Of a stretch of DNA of 64,000 nucleotides, positions 43,371 to 56,069 are shown piece by piece. The position numbers were made by a program, and so were the translations under genes. How positions within the stretch are numbered: position 1 is the first letter of the stretch; each line of letters starts with the position of its first letter. The stretch comes from Hyphomicrobium sp. GTDB taxonomy: Bacteria; Pseudomonadota; Alphaproteobacteria; Rhizobiales; Hyphomicrobiaceae. The stretch is from positions 62,001 through 126,000 of the forward strand of contig NZ_JAIETU010000017.1 in the NCBI RefSeq assembly GCF_019744875.1. Reading direction: 5' to 3'. The notes under the pieces are model-generated. The model had not been told where the DNA came from. It worked only from the letters and a program-made list of their open reading frames with translations, and searched no databases.

Positions 43371-43667
43371 TCAATCGTCGTCGCACTCGATCTTTTCGCG
43401 GTAATGGCCGCGCCGCCATTTGCGCTCGATCTCGCAGTTTGCCGGATAGACCGGCTCATCGGCGACGTAAGCGCCGTAGTAGGGGATGTAGACCTCATCG
43501 GATGAAGACCCATACGGGTCGCCGTACACATCCCGGTACTCGCCGCGCCAGTGGCGGTGCTCGTAATACGCGCCGTCGTCATAGTCGTCATCGTACCAGT
43601 CTCCACCCGCGATGACAGGCGAAGCGGCGGCGGCGAGCAATGTCAGAACTGCCACGATGCGTTTCAT
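43371..43667 (-). CDS. Secreted Tyr/Asp-rich protein with CxIER motif
   Basis: A 98-residue protein with a signal peptide (1-19, MKRIVAVLTLLAAAASPV). A Tyr/Asp-rich linker (DWYDDDYDDGAYYEHRHW) follows, and the C-terminus is CEIERKWRRGHYREKIECDDD (last 21 residues). The same C-terminal pattern, C-x-IER-x-W-x3-G-x-Y-x-E-x-I-x-C, occurs in the next gene, so they are paralogues. Function unknown. Confidence 0.7.
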   Translation of the reverse strand: MKRIVAVLTLLAAAASPVIAGGDWYDDDYDDGAYYEHRHWRGEYRDVYGDPYGSSSDEVYIPYYGAYVADEPVYPANCEIERKWRRGHYREKIECDDD

Positions 43668-43813
43668 GTGACCATGCTCCCAAAAAAGCAGAACCGCAGT
43701 TGGCTTGATCAAAGTCCCGGATGCGGGACCTGTCAAATCAACTGCGGCTCTATGGTGCACGACCCTGTTTCAGGGTCCCAGTGCTGCGCCTGGATCCGAG
43801 TGCTGCGCCTGGA

Positions 43814-44074
43814 TTAGTGGCGCGGACCCTTGCACTTGATGCGCTCGTAGTAGTCGCCGTCCTTCTCCCATTCGCGCTCGATCTTGCAGGGACCGTCGCG
43901 GAACTCCTCCTTCACATCCCGGCCCATCGGACCGTAGTGGGCGCTGATCCGGTCATAGATTCCAGGGCCGCCGGGGCCGCGCTGGCCGACCGGCTCCGAG
44001 AAGCTGTCGTCGCGGGCCATGAGCGGGGTTGCGACGAGCGCAAACGCAGCGGCCAAAGGAAGGATCGCTTTCAT
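43814..44074 (-). CDS. Secreted protein with CxIER motif (paralogue)
   Basis: An 86-residue protein with a signal peptide (1-20, ILPLAAAFALVATPLMA) and C-terminal CKIEREWEKDGDYYERIKC near 64-82, the same motif as the 43371 product. The two genes are on the same strand, 146 bases apart. Both probably fold around one disulfide. Start ATG 44074 follows AGGAGTAA. Confidence 0.72.
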   Translation of the reverse strand: MKAILPLAAAFALVATPLMARDDSFSEPVGQRGPGGPGIYDRISAHYGPMGRDVKEEFRDGPCKIEREWEKDGDYYERIKCKGPRH

Positions 44075-44239
44075 GATTTACTCCTGTGAGACGTGAGGTG
44101 TGGGTTGGGCCCCGACGTTGGTCTAACGCGTGGCGCCCGAAATGGTTTGGCGCCTCTGTTGAGCACCAAAATAGCAATGGAATACAATGATCTGTCGAAA
44201 CAATGTCATCCGTTTCGACCAATCGCCGCAGGTGAGAAA

Positions 44240-44622
<383 letters not shown>

Positions 44623-44697
44623 GGGCACATAAGGGCGCTTATGCCCGCCGCGTCAAGGCGGAAGGCGTCACAGAGCATGCAGCCGACAGAAAGGCGC

Positions 44698-46089
44698 TCA
44701 GGGCGCTATCGGCTGGCGCTGGCGGCGGCGCTGGCTCAGTTCCACCGCGGCTCGCGTGAGCCCATGGACGCGCTTGGCGCGCAGCACGCGCTTCACCGGC
44801 TTGTTGCGCTGGGTCATCGGCTGCAGGAGAAGCGGCGCGGCGCTCGCCGATCCGTTGAGATGGGCTGCCCCGTTGACCGTATCCGCCGCCGCAGCGGCTG
44901 GAGCCGCCGTCACGGCAGCCGCCTCGGTCGATTGCGCAGCCCCGGCCATGCGCTGCCCGATCATGATCAGACGCGCGACGCGCTCGGCGGCATTCTGCAG
45001 GTACTCGCGCGATTTCAGGATCGCGACTTCGAGCGGCATCGGGTTGGCGGTCGCCGCGCCGAGACCGTCGATGCCGTGCTGGAACACGCCGTTCGCGTCA
45101 TCGGAGAGCCCGCCGCCGATCGCCACCACCGGCACGCCATGACGGCGCGCGCATTGAGCGACGCCCGCCGGCGTCTTGCCGAAGGCGGTCTGGAAGTCGA
45201 CGCGGCCCTCGCCCGTGATCGCGAGATCGGCGCCCTTCATGTAGTCGTCGAGGTTCGTGGCGGCGACGACGAGTTCGACGCCCCGTTTGATCGTTGCGTC
45301 GGTGAACGCGAGCAAGCCCGCGCCGAGGCCGCCGCCTGCGCCCGCGCCCGGCTGATCGGCAATGTCACGGCCGAGGTTGCGTTTGATCAGGTCCGCAAAG
45401 TGCGCGAGGTTGCGGTCGAGCATCTGCACCATCTCTGTGGTCGCGCCCTTCTGCGGTCCGTAAACCGCCGACGCGCCCTTCTCGCCGGTCAACGGATTGG
45501 TGACGTCCGACGCGATGCTGATCTTGATTTTCGCAAGACCCGGATTGACGGAGCGCATGTCGATCGCGTGAATCTCGCCGAGACCGCCGCCGCCGAGCGG
45601 CTCGGTGATCGGCGCGCCGTCCTTGTCGAGAAAGAGCACGCCGAGCGCTTGTGCGAAGCCCGCGCCACCGTCGTTCGTGGCCGAGCCTCCGAGCCCGACG
45701 ATGATGTCTTCGATGCCGCGATGGATCGCGTCGGCAACGAGCTCACCCGTGCCGAACGTGCTGGCGCGAAGCGGATCGCGGTCGCTGCGCGGCACGAGCG
45801 GCAGACCCGAGGCTTCGGCCATCTCGATGACAGCCGTCTTGCCGTCGCCGAGCACGCCGTAGGACGCGAGCACCTTCTGGCCGAGCGGACCTGAAACGGC
45901 GCACTTGATGATCCGCCCGCCCGTCGCGTCCACGAGAGACTGCACGGTGCCCTCGCCGCCATCGGCCATCGGCACCTTCACGTACTCGGCGTCCGGCCAC
46001 ACCCGCTTGAGACCCGCTTCCAGCTCGGAGGCAACCTCGAGCGAAGTCAGGCTTTCCTTGAAGGAATCCGGGGCGATGACGATCTTCAT
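44698..46089 (-). CDS. Glycerate kinase with long basic C-terminal tail
   Basis: A 463-residue class I glycerate kinase (GarK/GlxK type), phosphorylating D-glycerate. Motifs: VIAPDSFKESLTSLE near 4-18, ADGGEGTVQSL near 42-52, IVGLGGSATNDGGAG near 129-143, ITGEGRVDFQTAFGKTP near 288-304. The family usually ends near residue 375. Here about 85 extra residues follow, first Ala-rich, then basic (RNKPVKRVLRAKRVHGL). In methylotrophs this enzyme feeds the serine cycle; no other serine-cycle gene is nearby. The gene begins the minus-strand unit left of the amidase. Confidence 0.9.
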   Translation of the reverse strand: MKIVIAPDSFKESLTSLEVASELEAGLKRVWPDAEYVKVPMADGGEGTVQSLVDATGGRIIKCAVSGPLGQKVLASYGVLGDGKTAVIEMAEASGLPLVPRSDRDPLRASTFGTGELVADAIHRGIEDIIVGLGGSATNDGGAGFAQALGVLFLDKDGAPITEPLGGGGLGEIHAIDMRSVNPGLAKIKISIASDVTNPLTGEKGASAVYGPQKGATTEMVQMLDRNLAHFADLIKRNLGRDIADQPGAGAGGGLGAGLLAFTDATIKRGVELVVAATNLDDYMKGADLAITGEGRVDFQTAFGKTPAGVAQCARRHGVPVVAIGGGLSDDANGVFQHGIDGLGAATANPMPLEVAILKSREYLQNAAERVARLIMIGQRMAGAAQSTEAAAVTAAPAAAAADTVNGAAHLNGSASAAPLLLQPMTQRNKPVKRVLRAKRVHGLTRAAVELSQRRRQRQPIAP

Positions 46090-46275
46090 TGGGTTCCCCT
46101 CTCGCAGCGTCTTGATATTTGTGCCCGGCTTCGACTTTGGTCGAGCTTGTGTTCACAATGCAACAAACATCCGCCGCGAGGCCAGTGTCCTGAGCCGCGA
46201 CAGATGCGCTTGCTGATTGTACGAGAGAGCCACAGTTGAAGCCGTTTATGCGGTGAATTCAATTGTCAGGATTAA

Positions 46276-47064
46276 TCACACAAACCGGCCATCTTTGCGG
46301 CTTTCGGGGAGCTGGAGCCGCGAAAGGGTGTCCAGGGTCGAGCGGTCCAGGCGCCCGTCCGTGCACGCCGGGCGGAAGTGAAGCTGGAAGGCCCGCAGGA
46401 CCGTCCTGAGGTCGGCGTCGTAGGGCCCGTCGGGATCGACCTTGTATCCGTAGGCTGCGAGCAGAGCCCGCGCCCGCCTGACGTCCGCCGAGCGGGACTC
46501 GAGCGGCGGCCCAATGTTGTCTGCGTCGAACGGCGCCGGCGGAACCCAATGTCCGATGCCCTGCCCGTACAACCACGGCCAATCGAACTTCTCGCCCGGA
46601 TCGATCTTGCGGCCGGGCGCGACATCCGAATGTGCGAGGAAGCGCTCGGGCGCAATATCATGGCGAAGAGCGAGGTCACGGCAAAGCGCCGCCACCGCCC
46701 GCATCTGCACGTCCGGAAATTCGGGGTAGCCGTGCATATGGCCCGGGTTCTGGATCTCGATGCCGATCGACGCCGAATTGATGTCCGTTTCGCCGTGCCA
46801 CGAGGAAAGCCCCGCGTGCCACGCCCGCTTGTCCTCGGCCACCATCTGGACGATGCGGCCGCCTTCGTCGATCACGTAGTGGCACGAGACTTTGCAATCA
46901 GGGCGCGAGAGAACGTCAAGCGCGCGCTCGACCGTCAAAAGCCCGGTGTAGTGCAGGATCACGATCGACGGCGCGAAGCCGGGCCTGCGTGGCTCGATGT
47001 TGGGCGAGGGGTGAAGGTCGGCGACGAGAGAGCTGTCGGGCCGTTCGATGACGCTGACGTTCAC
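46276..47064 (-). CDS. N-acetylmuramoyl-L-alanine amidase with PG-binding domain
   Basis: A 262-residue AmiD-like peptidoglycan amidase. The Amidase_2 domain (about 30-170) has SIVILHYTG (Zn ligand His38), CHYVIDEGGRIVQMV, WHAG, IGIEIQNPGH and HSDVAPGRKIDPG with the remaining metal and catalytic residues. A C-terminal PG_binding_1 domain (about 195-250, VRRARALLAAYGYKVDPDG) follows. No signal peptide is visible, so it may act on internalised muropeptides, like AmpD. Its ATG overlaps the stop of the DjlA-like gene by four bases. Confidence 0.92.
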   Translation of the reverse strand: MNVSVIERPDSSLVADLHPSPNIEPRRPGFAPSIVILHYTGLLTVERALDVLSRPDCKVSCHYVIDEGGRIVQMVAEDKRAWHAGLSSWHGETDINSASIGIEIQNPGHMHGYPEFPDVQMRAVAALCRDLALRHDIAPERFLAHSDVAPGRKIDPGEKFDWPWLYGQGIGHWVPPAPFDADNIGPPLESRSADVRRARALLAAYGYKVDPDGPYDADLRTVLRAFQLHFRPACTDGRLDRSTLDTLSRLQLPESRKDGRFV

Positions 47065-47789
47065 GCCCGGTCCCCTTGGAGGCGGCGCCCGGCGAGGATC
47101 GCTTCATAGGCTGCGTTGATCGCCGCCAGCTTGAGCGTCGCGGCCTTGACGAGGGCCGCCTGCGCGCCGCGCGCAATCAGGCGGTCGGGGTGGAACCGCT
47201 GCACGAGATCGATGTAGCGCGTCCGGACTTCCTGCGCAGACGCGGAGGGATTGACCCCGAGCACGTCATACGGATCGTCGATCTCGCGCAGGAACGGCGC
47301 CTTGATCTTGCGGAATTCCTCGCAGGTGATGCCGAAGGTGTGCCCGACCGTGCGCAGAAACGCTTCCTCGGCCGGATGCATGATGCCATCCGCGCAGGCG
47401 ATCATGAGCAGGCATTCGAGCACGCTGATCTTGAGATCGTGATCGTCCTTGAGCATGCGCGCGATGCTCTCGGCATAGTGCTCGAAGCCGGCCGTATCCT
47501 GGCTCGCCAGCTGGTAAAGTTGGCGAATGCGAGGGATCTCATGCGGGGCAGGTTCGAAGAAGCGCTCGAACGTCTGGCATTCGATTTTCACCGCCACGCC
47601 GTCCGCCTTGGCCATCTTGGCCGCAAGCGCGATGATCGCGGCCGAGAACGCGGCCGTCTGGTGGACGGGCTTCGGACGGATCAGATTGCCGAGGCCTGGC
47701 CACCAACGGCCAACGAAATCAGCCCAGCACGCGCGCCCGCCGCGGGGCCGCTCAGGTTCGCTATCAGATGGGAGGCTGTCGAGGGGCAT
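47061..47789 (-). CDS. DjlA-like TerB/DnaJ cochaperone
   Basis: A 242-residue protein with a central TerB-type helical domain (about 45-150, ALAAKMAKADGVAV and CADGIMHPAEEAFL) and a C-terminal J-domain (about 170-235) with the HPD tripeptide in RFHPDRL. This is the DjlA arrangement, normally with an N-terminal membrane segment; here the N-terminus is Arg/Trp-rich but has no clear TM helix. It is coupled to the amidase gene by a four-base overlap. Confidence 0.9.
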   Translation of the reverse strand: MPLDSLPSDSEPERPRGGRACWADFVGRWWPGLGNLIRPKPVHQTAAFSAAIIALAAKMAKADGVAVKIECQTFERFFEPAPHEIPRIRQLYQLASQDTAGFEHYAESIARMLKDDHDLKISVLECLLMIACADGIMHPAEEAFLRTVGHTFGITCEEFRKIKAPFLREIDDPYDVLGVNPSASAQEVRTRYIDLVQRFHPDRLIARGAQAALVKAATLKLAAINAAYEAILAGRRLQGDRA

Positions 47790-47878
47790 GAAAGACCCAT
47801 ACCTGCTTCTGGGCCGGTGATGAAGGGTGTGATGAAGGGCATGGACTAAATTTCATGTTCGGCAGTTGACCTCGGCTG

Positions 47879-51577
<3,699 letters not shown>

Positions 51578-51616
51578 CGACGCGGCCAGGCTCAGCGGCT
51601 CAGCCTGCGCAGACGA

Positions 51617-51961
51617 TCACTTGTGGCAGCATTTGTCGATTGCCTGCGCCGGATCGTAGTGATGCAGCAGGCGATAATCGTCCCAGCCCTGGTTGCCTTC
51701 GCACATGATGATCGCGGCATTCCGCAGCGCGGCTCCGTGCGTTCCGCACTTGAAGAGCACCATCGACAACACGTCCCAGAATGCGCGCGGCTGCTCCGTC
51801 TTGAACATGATGTTGAAGTGGTCGTCGCACCCCTTCTCGATGACGGTAAAACACTTCACCAGGCACTTGTCCTGGGCGAGCACGGCGCACGCCTCCCGCA
51901 CGGCGCCGAGGTCGAGACCGGGCGCGCGATCGGTATGAATCTGGATGCAGAAGTCGGTCAT
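51617..51961 (-). CDS. Conserved-looking small cytoplasmic protein
   Basis: A 114-residue soluble protein with seven cysteines (including KCLVKCF and KCCHK at the C-terminus). Aromatic and acidic residues are spread in GNQGWDDYRLLHHYDPAQ. It looks folded and is not repetitive, but I do not recognise a family. The ATG at 51961 begins MTDFCIQIHTDRAPG; an upstream extension is Arg/Ser-rich and unlikely. It converges with the oxoprolinase gene. Confidence 0.65.
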   Translation of the reverse strand: MTDFCIQIHTDRAPGLDLGAVREACAVLAQDKCLVKCFTVIEKGCDDHFNIMFKTEQPRAFWDVLSMVLFKCGTHGAALRNAAIIMCEGNQGWDDYRLLHHYDPAQAIDKCCHK

Positions 51962-52471
51962 GAGAGCACCGGAACCGGACGCTTGAGCGCGCGAGGTTGC
52001 CCGGCCGGAAACGGCTCGCCATGACGCCACCCGAAGCACAAAGGTCGCGCCGCCGCTCGTTGCTGTCCGTTCAGGTCCAGTCTCCCTTGATGAGGCCGCA
52101 GCCGGATGAAGCCCGGCTGATGACCAACATGGGGGCTAGGGTCGCCGTGTCCAACTCCCCCAGCCGTTTTCGGCAACATGTTTGGCGCCATGCACCGCGT
52201 CTTGTTGAGTACCGTGTTCGACACCACGCGTGCGATCCACAACTGCGCCGCACACCGCCGGTGCTGCCGAGAGAAAGTCCAAGGTCTTTCAAAGCATGCC
52301 GTGGCGGGCACGAAAAGCAGGGGCGGCCGGATTCCAGTCGCGAGCGTTCGCAGGGACACACCTGGCCGGCTGTCGCAAGGCCGCAAAAAGTGGCCGCTTG
52401 CCCTGGTCATCCGGAAGCGGGATCATACATTTAGGAAAGCCGCGGCTGGCGGGCCGCGGCGGAGCGAACTC
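51962..52471. other. Intergenic stretch, no supported gene
   Basis: About 510 bases between the divergent 51617 and pentapeptide-repeat genes. Open frames exist on both strands but are Arg/Pro-rich and lack ribosome sites. The promoter of the pentapeptide gene should lie here, though no hexamer pair stands out. Confidence 0.4.
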
Positions 52472-53314
52472 ATGGCGGCTGTCTTTCTTCGGCAAGCACG
52501 GCGTTGGGTCTTGGCGGTGGCGGTTGCAGCCTCTGCCGCGACGGGCCTTCGTGCGGGCGACGAGAACGTGTCTCCCGATGCCGATTTCACGGTCCGTCAG
52601 ATCACGCAAGACCTCTTCAAGGCGAAGGCGGGAGAGCGGCTGGACTACGCCGGGCGCGATCTCACCTACCTCGATTTGTCCGGCCTCGACTTCAAGCAGG
52701 CGAGCCTCGCGCGCACCGATCTCTACGGCGTGGATTTCACAGGGTCCAACCTCAAGGGCGCCGACATCTCCCACGCGCGCCTCGACCGTGCCGTGCTGAT
52801 CCGCGCCGATCTTTCGGGCGCAAATCTGAGCGGCGCCTCGATCTATCGCCCCACCGTCTATTCCGACATGCACAACAGCTACGCCGACGCGCCCCGGTTC
52901 GCGGGATCGAATCTCACGGGCATCCGCGTCCAGGCGGACCTGTCGGGCGCCGATTTTCGCGGCGCCGATTTGACGTCCGCGAATTTCAGCCCGCTTGAAG
53001 GCCGCCCCGGACAGGGAACGCTCGTGACGCTCGCGAGAAACGTTCTGAAGTCCTGCAATTTTTCGGGCGCCACGTTGCGCCGGGCCGATCTCACGCGCGC
53101 GGTGCTGACCTTTTCGAGCCTCGTCGGAGCTGATCTGACGGGCGCCAATCTGTCTGAGGCCGATCTTTCGAAGGTCGATTTTTCGGGCGCTAACCTCTCC
53201 GGCGCAAACGTGACGGGCGCGGATTTCGACGGCGCCAACCTCGCGGGCGTCAAAGGTCTGGAAAGCGTCAAAGGGATGGATCAGGCGGTCAATCTCGACA
53301 AAGCGTTCCGCTAA
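52472..53314 (+). CDS. Exported pentapeptide-repeat protein
   Basis: A 280-residue protein with a signal peptide (about 1-29, WVLAVAVAASAATG) and then a right-handed quadrilateral beta-helix built from A(D/N)LXX repeats in two blocks. The first block (about 55-125) includes LDLSGLDFKQASL and DLSGANLSGA. The second block (about 190-262) includes SGATLRRADLTRA and GADLTGANLSEADLSKVDFSGANLSG. The blocks are interrupted by ~60 less regular residues. Such secreted forms are of unknown role. ATG 52472 follows GGCGGAGCG. Confidence 0.82.
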   Translation: MAAVFLRQARRWVLAVAVAASAATGLRAGDENVSPDADFTVRQITQDLFKAKAGERLDYAGRDLTYLDLSGLDFKQASLARTDLYGVDFTGSNLKGADISHARLDRAVLIRADLSGANLSGASIYRPTVYSDMHNSYADAPRFAGSNLTGIRVQADLSGADFRGADLTSANFSPLEGRPGQGTLVTLARNVLKSCNFSGATLRRADLTRAVLTFSSLVGADLTGANLSEADLSKVDFSGANLSGANVTGADFDGANLAGVKGLESVKGMDQAVNLDKAFR

Positions 53315-53343
53315 GCGAGCGCGACCCGGCGGGCGCGCAAGCG

Positions 53344-54105
53344 TCACGATGCCGAGGCCACGCGCAGCTCAGCGCCCGCGTCGATGGTTTCGATATGCAA
53401 CGGCAGGTGGACCGTAAAGCGCGCCCCGCCCTCCGGAGAGCACGAGATGAGAATGTCGCCGCCGTGGCTGCGCGCAATCTGGCGCGCTCTCACGCACGCC
53501 TCGCGTTCCGGCGCGCGCTGTCCTTGCGGCGCTCGGCGATAGGCACGCGGTTCGAACACCTTGCTGCGCTCGGCACGCGGCACGCCCGGGCCATCGTCGT
53601 CGATATGCACGGCCACCAGCGAGCTGCCATGGTCGATCCGCACGATCGCACGCGATCCCGACGCTAGGGCGTTGGTGATCAGGATCTGGAAAAGCTGAAA
53701 GATCGCGGCGGGATCTCCGAGCGTGTAGACGTCCGGCTTGAGATCGGCCAGATCCGTTCGCCCATGTCGCTTGCCCGTCTGGGCGAGGAGCGCGCTGAGG
53801 TTGACCGGCTCGACGCGGTTCGGTGGCTTCTCGTCGGCTTTCGCCAGCGCTTCATCGAGCATCTGCACGAGCGCGTCGGTCTCGGCCTCGGCCGCGATCT
53901 CTTCGGTCACCGCCTCGACCTGCTCGGCCCGGTTCTTGAACTCCCAGCCGATCACGCCGCCGAGAAGCGCCAGCGCGACGCCCCAGAACATCGCCTTCGG
54001 CGCGATTTCGGAATGCGCAAGAACATCGCCGGTCCAGGCCAATGCCGTCGCGGCAACAAGACCCGCACCCAAGAGCAAGCCAGCGATCGCGCGTCGCGCG
54101 AACAT
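53344..54105 (-). CDS. Membrane HATPase-like protein with degenerate G2 box
   Basis: A 253-residue protein. Two TM segments (about 7-27 and 38-56) are followed by a coiled region (60-100) and a C-terminal HATPase_c-like domain. That domain has an N-box-like FQLFQILITNALASG, G1 DDDGPGVP and a terminal GGARFTVHLPL strand. The Gly-rich G2 box normally just before ARQIARSHGG is replaced by APEREACVRAR, and no phosphorylatable H-box is visible. It probably cannot act as a kinase. It stands beside no response regulator. The ATG at 54105 is chosen because TM1 follows at once. Confidence 0.7.
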   Translation of the reverse strand: MFARRAIAGLLLGAGLVAATALAWTGDVLAHSEIAPKAMFWGVALALLGGVIGWEFKNRAEQVEAVTEEIAAEAETDALVQMLDEALAKADEKPPNRVEPVNLSALLAQTGKRHGRTDLADLKPDVYTLGDPAAIFQLFQILITNALASGSRAIVRIDHGSSLVAVHIDDDGPGVPRAERSKVFEPRAYRRAPQGQRAPEREACVRARQIARSHGGDILISCSPEGGARFTVHLPLHIETIDAGAELRVASAS

Positions 54106-54216
54106 GGAAATTCGTCCCCCACGGCCGGCAGAATTGCCCGCACGTGAGAAGAAGCTAGAGGGTGTGTCATTAGAAAGTGTTACTAAAGTCCGCATACGCC
54201 AGATCGGCAGGCCGCG

Positions 54217-54243
54217 ACAAAAGGGCCGGCTGGCAGCCGGCCC
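54217..54243 (-). terminator. Rho-independent terminator of the DUF2852 gene
   Basis: On the minus strand, GGGCCGGCT pairs perfectly with AGCCGGCCC over a three-base loop and is followed by TTTTGT. It begins 28 bases past the DUF2852 stop. Confidence 0.8.
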
Positions 54244-54271
54244 CCGTCGTGTCGGCCTGAAAGGCCCGTTT

Positions 54272-54700
54272 TTAGGCCTGCGGAGCCCCCGTCGCGTCGC
54301 CGGGTTCCGCCGGGCGATTTTTTCTGTCGGTCATGAACTGGTCGAACTCCGCCCGGTCCTTCGCAAGGCGCAGCCGCTCCAGGAAGGACCGGAAGTCGCG
54401 CTGCTCGTCTTCGAGCCGGCGCAAAGTCTCGTCGCGATACTCGTCGAACGCCCGATTGCCCGACGACCCGCGGGACTCCCAGGCAGCAGCGCGCTGCTTC
54501 CACGATCCGCGACCGTGAGAGCCGCAACCCCAACCGCGGTCCCAACCTCCAGGTGTCCATCCTCGTCCCATGCGTCCGCTCCATAGAAGAAATGCCAGGA
54601 CAGCAAGTCCCAGCGGCCAGAAGACAATGAAGCTCATCACCATCAGCGCGAGCCATGCCGGCCGCCCGATGTCGTCGAGTTTCAGAACCATGTCGTGCAT
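54272..54700 (-). CDS. DUF2852 membrane protein
   Basis: A 142-residue protein with one or two N-terminal hydrophobic segments (AWLALMVMSFIVFWPLGLAVLAFLLW, about 14-40). A Gly/Trp/Arg-rich stretch follows, and then a helical charged region (FDEYRDETLRRLEDEQRDFRSFLERLRLAKDRAEFDQFM) typical of DUF2852. Usual family length. Role unknown. A dyad at 54732-54748, 32 bases upstream of the ATG, may control it. Confidence 0.85.
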   Translation of the reverse strand: MHDMVLKLDDIGRPAWLALMVMSFIVFWPLGLAVLAFLLWSGRMGRGWTPGGWDRGWGCGSHGRGSWKQRAAAWESRGSSGNRAFDEYRDETLRRLEDEQRDFRSFLERLRLAKDRAEFDQFMTDRKNRPAEPGDATGAPQA

Positions 54701-54731
54701 CGCCGTGGTCCCCAAAATGTGAGTCCTCAGA

Positions 54732-54748
54732 TGTGAATGTTTATCACA
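54732..54748. promoter_or_regulatory. TGTGA-N7-TCACA dyad upstream of DUF2852 gene
   Basis: TGTGA (54732-54736) and TCACA (54744-54748) form a perfect dyad. A second overlapping dyad, ATGTT with AACAT (54737-54755), covers the same AT-rich patch, which stands out in GC-rich surroundings. It resembles CRP/FNR-class operators but with a 7-base spacer. The protein that binds it is not known. Confidence 0.35.
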
Positions 54749-55015
54749 TTAACATAAGTGTATCAGCCCTGGCCCTTCGTCAAGAGGGGCGCACTGCGGG
54801 AGCGCAAAAAAGAGAAAGCGAGCGCTCCAGCGTGTGAGGGCGGCGCTTTTCAACGTGGTGGTTATGAGCCCCGCGTTCCAGGGCGGGCAGGACAGGCGAT
54901 TTGCGATCCTGCCTGTTCCGGCCGGAACTGCCGCGGGAGCTGCGCTGCGGTTCTGTCGCGTCTTCGATCGAAGGTGTGCAACCGCGGGCGTGTCCCGCGA
55001 AATGGAGCGAACCCA

Positions 55016-56032
55016 ATGCTGCCATTCCAACGCTCGAGCCGATTTCGCCGTGCGCAGGTTTCACTGTGCTTCGGCTTGCTGGCATGTTCCGCGCTCGCCG
55101 GTCCCGCACTCGCCGGCATGACGCAGGATCTCGCGGACTGCACGGCGGCCGACCGCAAGACGAGTGCCGACGCGTGCACGCGCGTCATGAACAGCGGACG
55201 CCTGCCGCGCGAGCAGATTTACATCGGCCACTTCAACCGCGCCTGGTCGTACTTCAACGCGGGCAACTACGAGAAGGCGCTGGCCGACTTCGACAAGTCG
55301 ATCGCCGCGAACCCCGCTTACGCTGACACGTACTTCAGCCGCGCTGTCGTCCAGCATGAGCGCGGTGCGCGCGATCAATCGCTGGCCGATCTCGACCTCT
55401 ATCTCGAGAAGAAGGGCAGCTCCGCCGAGGCGCATCGCAATCGGGCTCAGGTTTTTCGCGCGCGTGCCGAATACGATCGCGCCTTCTCCGAACTGCAGCG
55501 CGCCACCGCGCTCGATCCGGCGGATGCCAAGGCGACGGCGATGCGCGCCATCGTACTTTCCGATCTCGGCGAGCAAGCCCCCGCTCAGATCGAAGCCGAC
55601 AAGGCCGTCGCAGCGATGCCGGGCGAAGCGTTGGTGTTCTATGCGCGCGCCTATCTCGCCGTGCGCGCCAAGAGCTTCGACGCCGCAACGGCCGATCTCG
55701 ACAAGGCCATCTCCCTCAAGGAGACGTTTCCGCAAGCCCACGCCTTGAAGGGTGAGGTCCAGGAGGCGCGAGGAGACACGTCGGGCGCCATCGCCAGCTA
55801 TCGCCGCGCGGTGGAGATCTCATCGAAGTCGATCGATGCGCGGGCCTCCCAGGACAAGGCGCGCGTCCGGCTCTCGGCGCTGGGGGAGGACGTCGCGAAG
55901 GCTCCCGCAAAGGTCGCCGCGTCCACGGCTTCGGAACCGGCACCGAAAACGGCGCACGCGCCTGACGCAACGGAATGCCGCCGCTTCATTCCATCGGCGG
56001 AAACAACGATCGCGATCGATTGCCCGAAGTAA
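55016..56032 (+). CDS. Exported TPR-repeat protein
   Basis: A 338-residue protein with a signal peptide (1-33, LCFGLLACSALAGPALAG) and about six TPR-like helical hairpins between 50 and 275 (for example IGHFNRAWSYFNAGNYEKALADFDKSIAANP near 69-99). A Pro/Ala-rich tail ends in ECRRFIPSAETTIAIDCPK with a Cys pair. Likely a periplasmic protein-protein interaction module; partners unknown. The start ATG 55016 is the first with a signal sequence. Upstream frame residues are unsupported. Confidence 0.75.
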   Translation: MLPFQRSSRFRRAQVSLCFGLLACSALAGPALAGMTQDLADCTAADRKTSADACTRVMNSGRLPREQIYIGHFNRAWSYFNAGNYEKALADFDKSIAANPAYADTYFSRAVVQHERGARDQSLADLDLYLEKKGSSAEAHRNRAQVFRARAEYDRAFSELQRATALDPADAKATAMRAIVLSDLGEQAPAQIEADKAVAAMPGEALVFYARAYLAVRAKSFDAATADLDKAISLKETFPQAHALKGEVQEARGDTSGAIASYRRAVEISSKSIDARASQDKARVRLSALGEDVAKAPAKVAASTASEPAPKTAHAPDATECRRFIPSAETTIAIDCPK

Positions 56033-56069
56033 ACGGCGCAAGGTTCGCGGATTGCGCGCGGGTTGCGGC

